From the NCBI GenBank assembly GCA_028868545.1, contig JAGWUF010000024.1, positions 1-34,537 on the forward strand: DNA of 34,537 nt, in the 5' to 3' direction. Source of the stretch: Lysobacteraceae bacterium. Lineage in GTDB: Bacteria > Pseudomonadota > Gammaproteobacteria > Xanthomonadales > Xanthomonadaceae. Positions 23,639-33,106 of this stretch are shown one piece after another. The notes below the pieces were generated by a model, which saw only the letters and a list, made by a program, of their open reading frames with translations, ran no database searches and was not told the origin of the DNA. Positions within the stretch are counted from its first letter, which is position 1. The number at the start of each line of letters is the position of its first letter. The translations under genes were made by a program, and so were the position numbers.

Positions 23639-24291
23639 CCGGCCTCCCCACTCACGCCCTGTTGCTGGAAGATTTGCCGGACGTCGCGCAGTGGTTGACC
23701 CGATTGCTGCAGGCGCGGTTTGCCGGCATCCAGGTCACCCATGCTGCCAACCTGGCCGAAGCCAGGCGCGCATTGCAATCGGCAACGCCCGCGCAATTGG
23801 CGCTGGTGGATCTGGGCCTTCCCGATGGCGATGGCACGCAATTGATCCGCCCCCTCGCGCAGCAATGGCCGCACTGCACGATCGTGGTGACCACCTTGTT
23901 CGGCGACGATGCCCACGTATTCCCGGCACTGCGCGCCGGCGCGCACGGCTATTTGCTGAAAGACCAGCCGGAAGAACGGCTGGCAGCGGCACTGGACGGC
24001 ATTCTGCAGGGCGAGCCGCCATTGTCACCGGCCATTGCCCAGCGCCTGTTGCGCACCTTCCAGTCAGCCACGGGCGAGCTGGCGCCCGGCGTAGAAATCC
24101 TCACCCTGCGCGAGCGCGAGGTACTGGTGCTGGTCAGCAAAGGCTGCCGCCTGCCGGAGCTGGCGGACAAGCTGCAGATCAGCCGCCACACCGTGTCGGA
24201 TCACCTGAAAAGCATCTATCGCAAGCTCAATATCAACAGCCGCGCCGAAGCCACGCTGGAAGCCGCGCGGCTGGGGTTGGTCAAGATTTGA
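23635..24291 (+). CDS. NarL/FixJ-type response regulator
   Basis: The 218-aa protein has a receiver domain and a LuxR-type helix-turn-helix. Receiver residues are E12 and D13 in LLLEDLPD, the phosphorylation site D59 in LVDLGLPDGDG, T86 and T87 in VVTTLFG, and K109 in YLLKDQ. The DNA-binding part (about 150-215) reads LTLREREVLVLVSKG, then LADKLQISRHTVSDHLKSIYRKL. It should be phosphorylated by the kinase just upstream and control target promoters. The targets are not visible here, and I see no NarL heptamer pairs near the gene worth reporting. Confidence 0.92.
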   Translation: MTGLPTHALLLEDLPDVAQWLTRLLQARFAGIQVTHAANLAEARRALQSATPAQLALVDLGLPDGDGTQLIRPLAQQWPHCTIVVTTLFGDDAHVFPALRAGAHGYLLKDQPEERLAAALDGILQGEPPLSPAIAQRLLRTFQSATGELAPGVEILTLREREVLVLVSKGCRLPELADKLQISRHTVSDHLKSIYRKLNINSRAEATLEAARLGLVKI

Positions 24292-24316
24292 GGGAATCCC
24301 AGCACCCCCATCCCAA

Positions 24317-24410
24317 CCCTTCCCCCGTGAAGGGGGAAGGGCTTGAGAGCAAGGGCCTCTGCTGTTCCTTCTCCCCTTGCGGGAGAAGGTGGCGCGCAGC
24401 GCCGGATGAG
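24317..24410. repeat. Double-hairpin intergenic repeat after the two-component genes
   Basis: Two hairpins lie in tandem. The first is CCCTTCCCCC (24317-24326) with GGGGGAAGGG (24332-24341); the second is CCTTCTCCC (24367-24375) with GGGAGAAGG (24381-24389), followed by GTGGCGCGCAGCGCCGGATGA-like bases. This CCTTCTCCC-loop-GGGAGAAGG plus GGATGAGG pattern is a dispersed intergenic repeat common in xanthomonads, from memory. It may also end the kinase-regulator transcript, although no T-run follows. Confidence 0.65.
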
Positions 24411-24473
24411 GGGCTTGCGCGCAGTGCACCTGCGACGATGCCGACAGAGCACCCCTATCTCAGTGCACTTACA

Positions 24474-24809
24474 TCACTTGCACTTGATGAACTTGCCCTT
24501 GGCGTCGCGGCAGGGCTCTTTTTTCTTGGCCGCCGCCGGGCCATCGCACTTGGTGAACTTGCCCTTGGTGTCGCGGCAGGTTTCCTTTTTCGCCGACTTT
24601 TCTTCCATCGTGGCGGCGGGCTTGGCGGCAGCGGCCGGGGCGGCCGTACTGGCGGCGGCCGGCTTGGCGGCGGTTGCCGCGGCGGCAGGTTTTGCCGTGG
24701 GTGCGGCCTTGCTGGCAGGTGCCGGGGCGGCGGATTGTGCGGCCGCAAACGACTGCCCGGCCATCAACATGAACGCCGTCAAGGTGATGGCTTGAAGAAC
24801 TTGTTTCAT
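24474..24809 (-). CDS. Exported Ala/Lys/Pro-rich protein with duplicated CRDxKGKFxKC motif
   Basis: I do not recognise a functional family. The 111-aa product has a signal peptide (about 1-23, ending SFAAA), a low-complexity Ala/Pro/Lys segment (about 25-70), and two C-terminal copies of K-K-x-x-C-R-D-x-K-G-K-F-x-K-C separated by an Ala/Lys spacer. Each copy has two cysteines that could form a disulphide after export. The repeated units are also visible at DNA level (24474-24590). The ATG at 24809 has GGGAG upstream. Ala/Lys-rich exported proteins may bind envelope polymers or nucleic acid; this is speculation. Confidence 0.75.
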   Translation of the reverse strand: MKQVLQAITLTAFMLMAGQSFAAAQSAAPAPASKAAPTAKPAAAATAAKPAAASTAAPAAAAKPAATMEEKSAKKETCRDTKGKFTKCDGPAAAKKKEPCRDAKGKFIKCK

Positions 24810-24949
24810 TGCCCTACTCCCGTCGTGGTGGATGGATCGGTATCAGCATCAGTGCCCGCTGTCGTGGTCATCCTGCAAAAGCACGGTTCACCGCAAGCTC
24901 TCACCAGAATGACGAATCGTTAATCTGCAACACGCAATCCGCCACCGGC

Positions 24950-25447
24950 TCAGGCCAGCAGGTGTTCGACGCCGCGCAAGGCCGTGGCCACGGTTTGCCG
25001 GCGTACCGCCTCGCGATCGCCTTCGAAGTGGAAGACCTCCGCGCGGGCATAGCCGCCGCGTTTTTTCCAGCCCACCCAGACCGTGCCTACGGGTTTGTCG
25101 TCGCTGCCGCCGCCGGGGCCGGCGATGCCGGTCACCGCCACCGCAATGCTGGCGCCCGAATGCACCAGCGCGCCGGACACCATTTCCACCACGGTCTCGC
25201 GGCTGACCGCACCGAACTGCTCCAGCGTCTGCGGACGCACCCCCAGCAAGGCCTGCTTGGCTTCGTAGCTGTAGGCCGCCATGCCGCAGTCGAACCATGC
25301 CGACGAGCCCGGCACATCGGTCATGCACTTGGCGATCCAGCCGCCGGTGCAACTTTCCGCCGTCACCAGCATCTGCCGGGCGGCCAGCAGGCGCTGGCCA
25401 GTGCTGGCGGCAAGAGCATCGAGTTCGGCATCGGTGGGCGGGTTCAT
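24950..25447 (-). CDS. pncC: CinA-type nicotinamide-nucleotide amidohydrolase PncC
   Basis: The 165-aa protein is a stand-alone CinA C-terminal domain, which converts NMN to nicotinate mononucleotide and ammonia in NAD salvage. It carries TAESCTGGWIA near residue 29 with the active-site serine, YSYEAKQALLGV, and TGIAGPGGG followed by KPVGTVWVGW. Length matches single-domain PncC. The ATG at 25447 has a weak site; the frame is open a further 13 codons upstream. It lies downstream of the TonB receptor gene on the same strand, 69 bases apart, with a hairpin between. Confidence 0.93.
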   Translation of the reverse strand: MNPPTDAELDALAASTGQRLLAARQMLVTAESCTGGWIAKCMTDVPGSSAWFDCGMAAYSYEAKQALLGVRPQTLEQFGAVSRETVVEMVSGALVHSGASIAVAVTGIAGPGGGSDDKPVGTVWVGWKKRGGYARAEVFHFEGDREAVRRQTVATALRGVEHLLA

Positions 25448-25462
25448 CGGCAAACACTCGCA

Positions 25463-25494
25463 GGGCGTGCACGCGTTGTAGCGCATGCACGCCC
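25463..25494 (-). terminator. Hairpin between the TonB receptor gene and pncC
   Basis: GGGCGTGCA (25463-25471) pairs with TGCACGCCC (25486-25494), nine base pairs with a 14-base loop. It lies 22 bases after the receptor stop codon. No T-run follows on the leftward strand, so it may be a weak terminator or a stabilising 3' structure. Confidence 0.35.
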
Positions 25495-25516
25495 AAAACG
25501 GAACCGCATCAATCCG

Positions 25517-28141
25517 TCAGAACCTGAACCGCAATGTCGCCCCGTACATGGCCGGCGCCCCCAGGAAGGCGTCGTAGGTGTTCTTCGGGTTGCCCGGCTC
25601 CGGCGTGCCCAGCGCCTGCAAGGGGCCGTCGAAGCCCACTTGCACGTACTTGGCATTGAACACATTGGTACCCCACAACTCCAGCTGCCATTTGCGGTCG
25701 CGTGCGCCGATCCCCACGCGGACATTCGCCACCGTGTACGCACCCTGCTGCTTTTCGGCATCCAGATCGGAGCCGGTGTTGTAGCTGGACATGTACTTGC
25801 CGCCGATGTTGAAGCGCCCTTCCAGGTTGCTGCCGATGTCCCATTCATAGGTCAGCGATGCCGAGCCCGAGAATTGCGGCGCAAAGCTCATGCGCGCGCC
25901 CGGCAGCTTGTACAGCGCGCCGGGAAACACGAAATCGCTGCCGGGAATGTGCTTGCCATACTTGGTGTCGGCATACATCAACCCGGTCTGCAGCATCAGC
26001 CCCGGCACCGCCTTGGGTTGCCACAGCAGTTCCGCGTCCAGCCCCTGCGACACCACTTCCGGAATCGAGCGCACCACGAAGCTGGTACCCAGGAAACTGT
26101 TCAACTGGAAGTTGGTGTAGCGCTGATGGAACAAGGCCGCGTTGAGCAACAGATTGCCGCCGGCCCAGGTGGTCTTGGTGCCCAGCTCCCAGCTGTCCAC
26201 GAACTCGCCCGGGAACGACGTGTCATTCACCGGCGTGATGCCCTGGCCGCCGCTGGACAAGCCATCGAAGGACTGCACGCGGTCGAAGTTGAAGCCGCCG
26301 GCCTTGTAGCCGCGCGCATACGACAGGTAGGTCATCGCATGCGGGTTCCAGCGATACGCCGCCTTCACCGTGCCCGACCACTCGTTCTCGCTGCGCGACT
26401 GGTGGGTGTTGCGGCCGTTGTGCAGCACGTTCGCCCACGGCAGGCAGCTGTAGCCCACCACATTGCTGATCAGGGCCTGCTGGTTGGCGGCAGGCAGCGA
26501 AGCGAACGGCACCCCGCGCGCGGTGAGTGCCGCCGCAATGCGGCCAATCGCCGCCGGGCTGATGCCGGTGGGACCGAAATACGACGCACACCCCAGGCTA
26601 CCATTGGGGTTGCTGAACGCCGACTGCAGGTCCTTGGTTTCGCGGGTGTAACGCAGCCCCAGGGTGATATCCAGCGCCTCGCTGGCATGCCAGGTGTTGT
26701 TGCTGAACAAGGCCGTGCTCTTGGCGTCCTGCTTGTAATGATCCAGCGCGCCCAGGCCGGCGAACACCGTGCCATACGGCCGTCCGGTGGCATCGGCCAT
26801 GAAGGTGGCGGCATTGGGCAGGCCGGCCAGCGCCGGGTTGATCATCGACAGCAGGCCGATCGACAGATACGGCTCGTACGCCGCGCCCATCCGGTAACTC
26901 TCGGTGCGATGGATGGTCTCGTTGCTGTAGAAACCGCCCACCAGCCAGTCGAGCTTGTCGGTGCTGCAACTGAGGTGGACTTCCTGGCTGAAGAATTTCA
27001 CCCGCGCATAGGATTCATCCTGCTGCGGGTTCATGTAGATCAGATCCGCAGTGGAAAAATCGAAATCGCGGCCGTTCACCGCATCCCAGTCACGACCGGC
27101 GGTGATCGACGTCAACCTGGCACCGCCCCACCGATCCAGGTCGATGTTCACTTCCGCCTGCACGCCGCGGTCGTTGATCTTCTGGGTGGTGTCACGGTTG
27201 CTGTACGCCACCCGTGCCCACGGGTCGGCCTGGCCGGTGGGGGCGATGGCATTGCCGCCGCCCAGCTTGTTGATCAACACCGAGCTGCTGCCGCTGACCA
27301 ATTGCACCGCCGTGCAGCAGTTTTCATTGCGGCGGGTGGAATCGGCCGACAGCACAATCTCAACCTTATCCGTCGGGGCCAACAAGAGTTTGGCGCGGAA
27401 GGTGTCGAAGTCTTGGTCGTAATCGCGGTTGTTGCTGCGCGGGCCGGGCGCGGTGACCACCTTCATCCAGCCATCGCGGTTGCGATGCGCGGCATACACA
27501 CCCAGCGCGGCATAGTCGCCCAGCGGCACATTCAAGCCACCGGCCAGGCCCAATGCACCGTAATTGCCGAAGGTGACTTCGCCATTGGCTGAAAACTCAT
27601 GGTCTGGTTTGCGGGTGACCACATTGATCACACCGGCCGAAGTATTTTTCCCGAATAAGGTGCCCTGCGGGCCCTTCAGCACCTCGATGCGTTCCAGCTC
27701 GCCCAGGTCGCCGAAACCCACCGAATTGCGCGGCCGGTACACGCCGTCGATGACCACGCCCACCGACGATTCCAGCCCGATGTTGTCGCCCACCGTGCCG
27801 ATGCCGCGCAGGCGCGCCGTGGTGATCGCCTCGCTCTGGGTACTGGTCACGGTCAGCCCCGGCACCAGCACCTGCAAATCCTTGATGTCGCGCACGCCGG
27901 TGTCCTGCAGGGTCTGCTGCGTCAGCGCCGTGACCGCAATCGGCACGTTCTGCATGATTTCCTCGCGTTTCTGCGCGGTCACCACCATCGTGTCCAACGT
28001 CTTCGGCTCGGACTTCTCGGCCGGCTTGGCGGCATCCTGCGCCAGCGCGGGCAGGCAGCTCATCCCCATCAAACCCGCCAGAACGGCGACAGTCAGCGGA
28101 CGGCGTTGCGGTGACAGGATTTGCGAATGCGTGCGGTACAT
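25517..28141 (-). CDS. TonB-dependent outer-membrane receptor
   Basis: The 874-aa protein has a signal peptide (about 1-34, ending PALA-Q) and a TonB-box-like stretch (DTMVVTAQKREE). A plug domain follows (VPIAVTALTQQTLQDTG, LRGIGTVGDN, GVYRPRNSVGFGDLGELERIEVLKGPQGTLFGKNTSAGVINVVTRKP). A 22-strand barrel ends with the terminal aromatic signature LRFRF. It imports a large solute across the outer membrane with TonB energy. The AQKREE and NVPIAVTAL motifs belong to the broad receptor group that serves sugars, siderophores or aromatic compounds in alpha- and gammaproteobacteria. No transporter or regulator gene lies beside it to name the solute. The ATG at 28141 has GAAGGGGGG upstream. Confidence 0.95.
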   Translation of the reverse strand: MYRTHSQILSPQRRPLTVAVLAGLMGMSCLPALAQDAAKPAEKSEPKTLDTMVVTAQKREEIMQNVPIAVTALTQQTLQDTGVRDIKDLQVLVPGLTVTSTQSEAITTARLRGIGTVGDNIGLESSVGVVIDGVYRPRNSVGFGDLGELERIEVLKGPQGTLFGKNTSAGVINVVTRKPDHEFSANGEVTFGNYGALGLAGGLNVPLGDYAALGVYAAHRNRDGWMKVVTAPGPRSNNRDYDQDFDTFRAKLLLAPTDKVEIVLSADSTRRNENCCTAVQLVSGSSSVLINKLGGGNAIAPTGQADPWARVAYSNRDTTQKINDRGVQAEVNIDLDRWGGARLTSITAGRDWDAVNGRDFDFSTADLIYMNPQQDESYARVKFFSQEVHLSCSTDKLDWLVGGFYSNETIHRTESYRMGAAYEPYLSIGLLSMINPALAGLPNAATFMADATGRPYGTVFAGLGALDHYKQDAKSTALFSNNTWHASEALDITLGLRYTRETKDLQSAFSNPNGSLGCASYFGPTGISPAAIGRIAAALTARGVPFASLPAANQQALISNVVGYSCLPWANVLHNGRNTHQSRSENEWSGTVKAAYRWNPHAMTYLSYARGYKAGGFNFDRVQSFDGLSSGGQGITPVNDTSFPGEFVDSWELGTKTTWAGGNLLLNAALFHQRYTNFQLNSFLGTSFVVRSIPEVVSQGLDAELLWQPKAVPGLMLQTGLMYADTKYGKHIPGSDFVFPGALYKLPGARMSFAPQFSGSASLTYEWDIGSNLEGRFNIGGKYMSSYNTGSDLDAEKQQGAYTVANVRVGIGARDRKWQLELWGTNVFNAKYVQVGFDGPLQALGTPEPGNPKNTYDAFLGAPAMYGATLRFRF

Positions 28142-28306
28142 GGCGTTCCCCCCTTCGGATATCCCTTGCGGGCATTGGTTTTGAACACGACAGACACCGC
28201 CATGCAGGCCGGTGACGCCGGGCGCATGTGCACGTCATGTGGGGGGATGCGGCACGGTTTGAAGCTAGCACATCTTCACGCGGAAAGAACATTCCCGCGG
28301 ATACCG

Positions 28307-28338
28307 GAAAAACAAGACCCGCCTGTTCGGCGGGTCTT
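28307..28338 (-). terminator. Rho-independent terminator of the pilin operon
   Basis: AAGACCCGCC (28314-28323) pairs with GGCGGGTCTT (28329-28338) around a five-base loop. On the leftward strand it is followed by G-TTTTT. It begins 22 bases after the pilE stop codon. It separates the pilin operon from the TonB receptor gene. Confidence 0.88.
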
Positions 28339-28359
28339 GGGACGATTCCGTTTCAAACG

Positions 28360-28764
28360 TTACCAACAGCCGCTGGTCGTGGGGCTTTTGGTGCCGGCCT
28401 GGTTGATGGTCAGGGTGCCGCAGGAATCGCCGGATTGCTTGCCGGCGGGGGCTGCCGATACGGTGAAGGTTTTGTCGGCCGCCGTGCGCGAGAACGTATA
28501 GAACGTCAACGTTTCCGGCTCGCATGCACCTGTCAGCGCGCCGATGGCGGGCGCCGAAGTGTAGGACATGTCGGTGGTGTAGACACGCTCCATGCGCTGC
28601 GCCACCGTTGTCAAACACGCCGTCCCCGCCGCCCGGCGCGTCTTGCGCTGGTGGTCGTTGTAGGACGGCAGGGCGATCGAGGCAAGAATACCGATGATCG
28701 CCACCACCACCATCAACTCGATCAGGCTGAAACCGGAGACAGCGCGGGTACGGGGTTGAGACAT
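28360..28764 (-). CDS. pilE: Type IV minor pilin PilE
   Basis: The 134-aa prepilin has a short leader cleaved after G11 ([27 protein letters not shown]) with Glu at +5, the PilD processing and methylation signal. The globular part holds four cysteines (two in T-A-C-L-T and G-A-C-E-P, two in D-S-C-G-T and S-G-C-W), the last pair probably forming the D-region disulphide. It is last in the operon, as in Pseudomonas fimU-pilVWXY1Y2E. The ATG at 28764 with AAGGAAT upstream is preferred over an in-frame start at 28797 that overlaps pilY1. Confidence 0.92.
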   Translation of the reverse strand: MSQPRTRAVSGFSLIELMVVVAIIGILASIALPSYNDHQRKTRRAAGTACLTTVAQRMERVYTTDMSYTSAPAIGALTGACEPETLTFYTFSRTAADKTFTVSAAPAGKQSGDSCGTLTINQAGTKSPTTSGCW

Positions 28765-28793
28765 TGCAGATTCCTTGTTGTCATTCATGGCCG

Positions 28794-31700
28794 TCAATCA
28801 CTCCGGATTTCACGCCAGGAGACGCGGCTCCATGATTTGCCGGAAATACCGCCGGAGCCTGGCTTGTTGCCGGCATTGGTACCCCCCACTACCAACTTGC
28901 CATCCAGGAAGATCGGCAAGGTGGGCATGCCTACGCCGAAGTTCACCGAACCCACTGGCACACCACCAATCACGCTGTCGAGCGTGGAACCATCACCATT
29001 CAGATCGAAGAACGAGCTGCCGGCGCTGGTTCCGGTAAATGCATCCAATGCATTGATATAGCCGGTCCCCCCCGACTCGCAGCCATTGCCTTCCGGAATC
29101 ATGCTGGCGGTGACCAGAATATTCGACACCAGCTGCGCATCCTGCACGATGCGCTCGCCTGCTCCGGGCAAGGTCAGATACCAACCCTTCTTGCCCGCAG
29201 GCAGATCCGCCTTGGCATCGAAGGTGCGCACCGGATAACCGTCCTGGATCGCACCGGTGTTGTTCACGCCCCGCTTGACCAGATCGGCGTACGCCACGGT
29301 GCTGCCATCATCCACGAACCCGTACATGCCCTGCGTGGAGGCCGTCTTGTCGGCCGCTTCGCCCGTGGTCATGAAACTGCCCGTGCCGAAGAACACCCAA
29401 CGCTTGTAGGTTCTGGGGTCAGTGGCAACGGTCACGGCGCCCGTGATCGGCTGTACCGCACCGGTGCCGTCGGCAGACTTGGCGGTGAACATTTTGGTGG
29501 CCGTCCAGCTGCTGGGGGTGGCGCTGGTCATGTCGAATTTCCAGACATTGCCCAGCCGATCGCCTGCATAGGCATAGGCAATGGACACGCCATCCGGCCC
29601 CAGAATGCCGGTCGGTGCGGCCAGCGCATTGGGGGCAACGGACGAGCCGGCGCCCGTGTCGATTTCGCGGATCACGGCGCCGGTCTTGACATTGACCACG
29701 ATCAGCACGGCCCTGTCATTGGTGCTGTTGACGCCATTGCCAACCACCGCGGCAATATCACCGGTACTGACCTGGGTCAGGATGGGCCGACCGGTGACCA
29801 ACCCCATGTTGCCATTGGGTGTATCCGACAGCTCCCACTTCACATCGCTGGCACCAAAACTGCCCGGCGAGGTGACATCCAGGCCATACATGCCCTTGCC
29901 ACCGCGCCCCAACGAGCCAACCAGCAAATTCTGGCTGGGCGTCAACTTGCGGCTGGTAACCGCTACCGGCCCATCCACCGACCATTTGTGGTCGTAGTCG
30001 CCACGACTGATCTGCGCCAGGTTGCCAAAATTGAGCAGGTTGGGGACATAGGCAAATTGTTCGACGCCGGTACCGGCATCAAACGCATGCAACATGCCGT
30101 CATTGGCCCCTACGTACAGGGTGGTAGTGTCATTCACATAGGCTGGTGAAGAATCCACGATGTCGCCCAGCACGGTGTCGCGCTGCCGCAACTTGCCCAC
30201 CGCAGTGCCCTCACCCGACTGGTCACCCATGATGTAGTCGGCATTCTTGGCGCCGGTCACCGGGTAGTCCACCGGGCCCACGCCACTGCGATCCAACTTC
30301 GTAATCTGGTTGGCGGTCGGGAATGTAGTACCCATGCTGCCGTTGTAGGTGAACACCTTGGACTTGCGGGTGCTGAAGGCAGGAATCGACGCCGTCCAAG
30401 CCAATGACGACGGATTGTTGCTGGCATCCAGGGTCCACGCATTCACCGCACCGGTCCAGATGCCCGAGACATAACTGGCATTGAATACCTTGCCGCCGGT
30501 CTTGATGGTGGCCGCATTGGTGGCGATGTTGGAGGAAGAGCTGGTGCGGCGGGCGATGGTGGCCAGCGCCTGGGTGAGGCCCTGGGCGAACAAGGAGGGA
30601 TTGGTGGCCGCCACGAACTTGCCATGACCATTGACGGCGGCGTGCAGCAGGTCATCGACGTTGGCTGCCAAATCATTCCCGGGTTGCGGCCAGTTCAACG
30701 GGTTCTTGTTGTATGCGTCATCGACACTGGCAAGCCCCAGCGTGGTTTTCATGCCAATGGAGATGCTGAACGTCACCATGTGCTGCCAGAAGGCAGGGTC
30801 GTCATCGGAGGTGGGAACGTTGTTGCCAGCGGGCTTCGAGGGGGTTCCCATCGCGTCGATGTCGGTACGCAGGTCGGTCACCCAGTATTTCATCGCCACA
30901 TCGGCCAATGTGCTGCTCCAAGTGGTGGAGCCATCACTGAAGGGGCGCGTGGGCGAATAGGTATAGGTTTGATTCGGGTCACCCTTTTGCTTGGGAGCAC
31001 CGGTAATGGTGGGCTGCGACTTGCTGTCCACATCGCCAGTACTTGCAGTACCACCATTCCAGTAACCATCGGTGGTCAAAATCGTGAAGTTCTGACGGCA
31101 GGAGTATTGGTTCGCGCCGGACTCCGGCCCGTACGGGCCGGAAGCACTTGGGCTCTTGAAATACTCACCCGCGTTCTGCAATTCGACCTGAAGGGGAGTG
31201 CCTTGACTTGCGTAGGCGGCAAACAAGCGATTGTACCAACGCGAGCGGGTAATGGTTGCCGCCGCATCACCATTGGCCACGTTGCCATTGACGAAGCGCC
31301 CGTCGTTGCCATCCGTCACCGGGATATCGAAATTGGGGGAGATGGAACCGTTGTTGCTAGGATGAAGGCTGCGATAACCCACGCGCACCTTGTTGCCCTG
31401 TGGCTTGAAGGCCTCGGCAGCACCACCCTTCGCCGCCTTGATGCGAGTACGGTAATAGGAATACCAGGTGGCGAAATTGGTCATCTCGCTCGCAACGCTG
31501 CGCCCGGTAGGGGTTGCGGAGGTGCAGTTGATCCAGCCATAGGAGCCGGCACTGTCGCCATCGCAGCTATTGGTCGTGGTGTAGGTGACAGTCAGGGTCA
31601 CATCCGTGAACGCCTTATTTGCATACAACCCGATGTAGTAAGTGCTGGTGCTTGGCGAGTTGATCGTGCAGGACTCGTTGCTGCTACCGCCGGTGGAAGA

Positions 31701-32555
31701 GCAGTCAAATGTGCCCGTCGTGGGATTGGAACCCTTGCGGACATACAGATTCAAATCACCGTTGTTGCCACTCGTGGTGACCTTGAAGGCGGTTGCGTCC
31801 GCAGGCACGCTGAAACTGTAGTACAGCCAGGCACCTTTGGTCTGGCTCAACCCGCTTTTTGGAAACCCGGCAACCGTGGTAGTCGTGGCTTGCACCAAGC
31901 CATATTCCGCTCGCACCACATCCGAAGTGCTGGCAGGAATCTGGTACCGATAGTAGTTATCCACCTTGCCGAGATAAGCATTATCCGAACTCGTCGTATC
32001 TTTGGGCGCATAAAACGTCTTGGTTCTGCTCGCCAGGTTCGTGGTACCGCTGGATGTATTTTTATCCACCCCGGTGTAGTTGACGTAGTGGTTATCGCTG
32101 TATGCGCTGCCGTAACTCGTACCCCCCGTCAGACGGTTGCCGGAAGCATCCACCCATGGCTCGTAGTCCACCGTGGGGTTGTAATACAGGGTGTTGGTGA
32201 CATAGTTCTGCATGTACATGTTGCTGCCACCCGTGGAATCCGTGGTCACGGACGTTCCTACGGTGATGCCATTCGCATCCGGCGTGCTGTAGTCCCCGCC
32301 CGCCGCCTTCACGATCTTGGTGATGTCCTGATTGTTCATGTTGCCCCAGGCCATCGAGCCCGAGTTGTCCAGAATGAACAGGATATTCGGTGCCACGCGC
32401 ACGCCGGTATCCAGCGGCTGGTCGGGGATCGGCACATACGTGCCAGCATGCACCGGCAGCGCCAACAGGGTAGCCATGAAGGCCGCAGGTGCCGCCCACC
32501 AACGCGTTGTGGCGGCCAGACGGCGGCGGCGGAACTGGGTGTTGAAGCTCTTCAT
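28794..32555 (-). CDS. pilY1: PilY1 pilus tip adhesin with inserted PPC-like domain
   Basis: PilY1 caps type IV pili, promotes adhesion and supports pilus extension. The 1253-aa protein has a signal peptide (about 1-37) and a von Willebrand A-like start with the metal motif DNSGSM (63-68). A segment at about 233-328 reads like a bacterial pre-peptidase C-terminal (PPC) domain ([50 protein letters not shown]). The remaining vWA-like part follows, then the conserved C-terminal beta-propeller ([41 protein letters not shown]). The calcium loop usual before YAGD is degenerate ([11 protein letters not shown]). Near the C-terminus [10 protein letters not shown] resembles another calcium loop. A GTG at 32567, overlapping the pilX stop, is an alternative start. 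Confidence 0.93.
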   Translation of the reverse strand: MKSFNTQFRRRRLAATTRWWAAPAAFMATLLALPVHAGTYVPIPDQPLDTGVRVAPNILFILDNSGSMAWGNMNNQDITKIVKAAGGDYSTPDANGITVGTSVTTDSTGGSNMYMQNYVTNTLYYNPTVDYEPWVDASGNRLTGGTSYGSAYSDNHYVNYTGVDKNTSSGTTNLASRTKTFYAPKDTTSSDNAYLGKVDNYYRYQIPASTSDVVRAEYGLVQATTTTVAGFPKSGLSQTKGAWLYYSFSVPADATAFKVTTSGNNGDLNLYVRKGSNPTTGTFDCSSTGGSSNESCTINSPSTSTYYIGLYANKAFTDVTLTVTYTTTNSCDGDSAGSYGWINCTSATPTGRSVASEMTNFATWYSYYRTRIKAAKGGAAEAFKPQGNKVRVGYRSLHPSNNGSISPNFDIPVTDGNDGRFVNGNVANGDAAATITRSRWYNRLFAAYASQGTPLQVELQNAGEYFKSPSASGPYGPESGANQYSCRQNFTILTTDGYWNGGTASTGDVDSKSQPTITGAPKQKGDPNQTYTYSPTRPFSDGSTTWSSTLADVAMKYWVTDLRTDIDAMGTPSKPAGNNVPTSDDDPAFWQHMVTFSISIGMKTTLGLASVDDAYNKNPLNWPQPGNDLAANVDDLLHAAVNGHGKFVAATNPSLFAQGLTQALATIARRTSSSSNIATNAATIKTGGKVFNASYVSGIWTGAVNAWTLDASNNPSSLAWTASIPAFSTRKSKVFTYNGSMGTTFPTANQITKLDRSGVGPVDYPVTGAKNADYIMGDQSGEGTAVGKLRQRDTVLGDIVDSSPAYVNDTTTLYVGANDGMLHAFDAGTGVEQFAYVPNLLNFGNLAQISRGDYDHKWSVDGPVAVTSRKLTPSQNLLVGSLGRGGKGMYGLDVTSPGSFGASDVKWELSDTPNGNMGLVTGRPILTQVSTGDIAAVVGNGVNSTNDRAVLIVVNVKTGAVIREIDTGAGSSVAPNALAAPTGILGPDGVSIAYAYAGDRLGNVWKFDMTSATPSSWTATKMFTAKSADGTGAVQPITGAVTVATDPRTYKRWVFFGTGSFMTTGEAADKTASTQGMYGFVDDGSTVAYADLVKRGVNNTGAIQDGYPVRTFDAKADLPAGKKGWYLTLPGAGERIVQDAQLVSNILVTASMIPEGNGCESGGTGYINALDAFTGTSAGSSFFDLNGDGSTLDSVIGGVPVGSVNFGVGMPTLPIFLDGKLVVGGTNAGNKPGSGGISGKSWSRVSWREIRSD

Positions 32556-32563
32556 GATCAGAC

Positions 32564-33106
32564 TCACAGCCGCTGGAAGCGGTAGATGACATCGGTTTGC
32601 AGGGTCACGGCCGCGCGGCCAACGGCGCGGCTGCGTGCGGTGATGCGGAACATCGGGCCCAGGGTGACCGTTTCCGACGAAGGAATCACGCCACCGGTCT
32701 CCATCACGGTCTGGTTTTCACCCAGATATTCGATCCAGTAATCGGTGGTGGTTTGCGGCACGCCATTGGCGCCACCAACCGTTGGTCCGGTGACCCAGGT
32801 CGCGCTGCCGGTATCGGTGAAGGTGGGGCAAACCCCTTCATTCGTGCATGTGGCAGCAGTGGGTGTGGTGCTGCGCCACTTTGTATTCGCATTGAGATAG
32901 GTCTGGCCCGCTGCAAGCGCCGTCTCTGCTGCCTGCGTAGCCAGGCTGCGGTCGCGCAAATTGGCCGCCATGCGCTCTTGCATGGACGAACTGCGCATTA
33001 CCGCCACGCCCAGGATGGACATCACCACCAATAAAATCAGCACCACCAGCAAGGAGATACCCTGCTGCCGACGCCCACCCAAATGCATGCGCTGAAAAGT
33101 TTTCAT
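32564..33106 (-). CDS. pilX: Type IV pilus assembly protein PilX
   Basis: The 180-aa prepilin-like protein has a leader cleaved after G16 (QQG/ISLLVVLILLVVMSILGVAVMRSS). It has Val rather than Glu at +5, as is usual for PilX and GspK-type tip pilins. The PilX N-terminal block SSSMQERMAANLRDRSLATQAAETAL follows. It forms part of the minor-pilin initiation complex with PilV, PilW and FimU. The start overlaps the pilW stop by ATGA. Confidence 0.93.
   Translation of the reverse strand: MKTFQRMHLGGRRQQGISLLVVLILLVVMSILGVAVMRSSSMQERMAANLRDRSLATQAAETALAAGQTYLNANTKWRSTTPTAATCTNEGVCPTFTDTGSATWVTGPTVGGANGVPQTTTDYWIEYLGENQTVMETGGVIPSSETVTLGPMFRITARSRAVGRAAVTLQTDVIYRFQRL

Noticed and set aside
30624-32585. 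Rightward open frame of 653 codons opposite pilY1
   Set aside because: No domain or signal; it mirrors the pilY1 codons and crosses the pilX junction.
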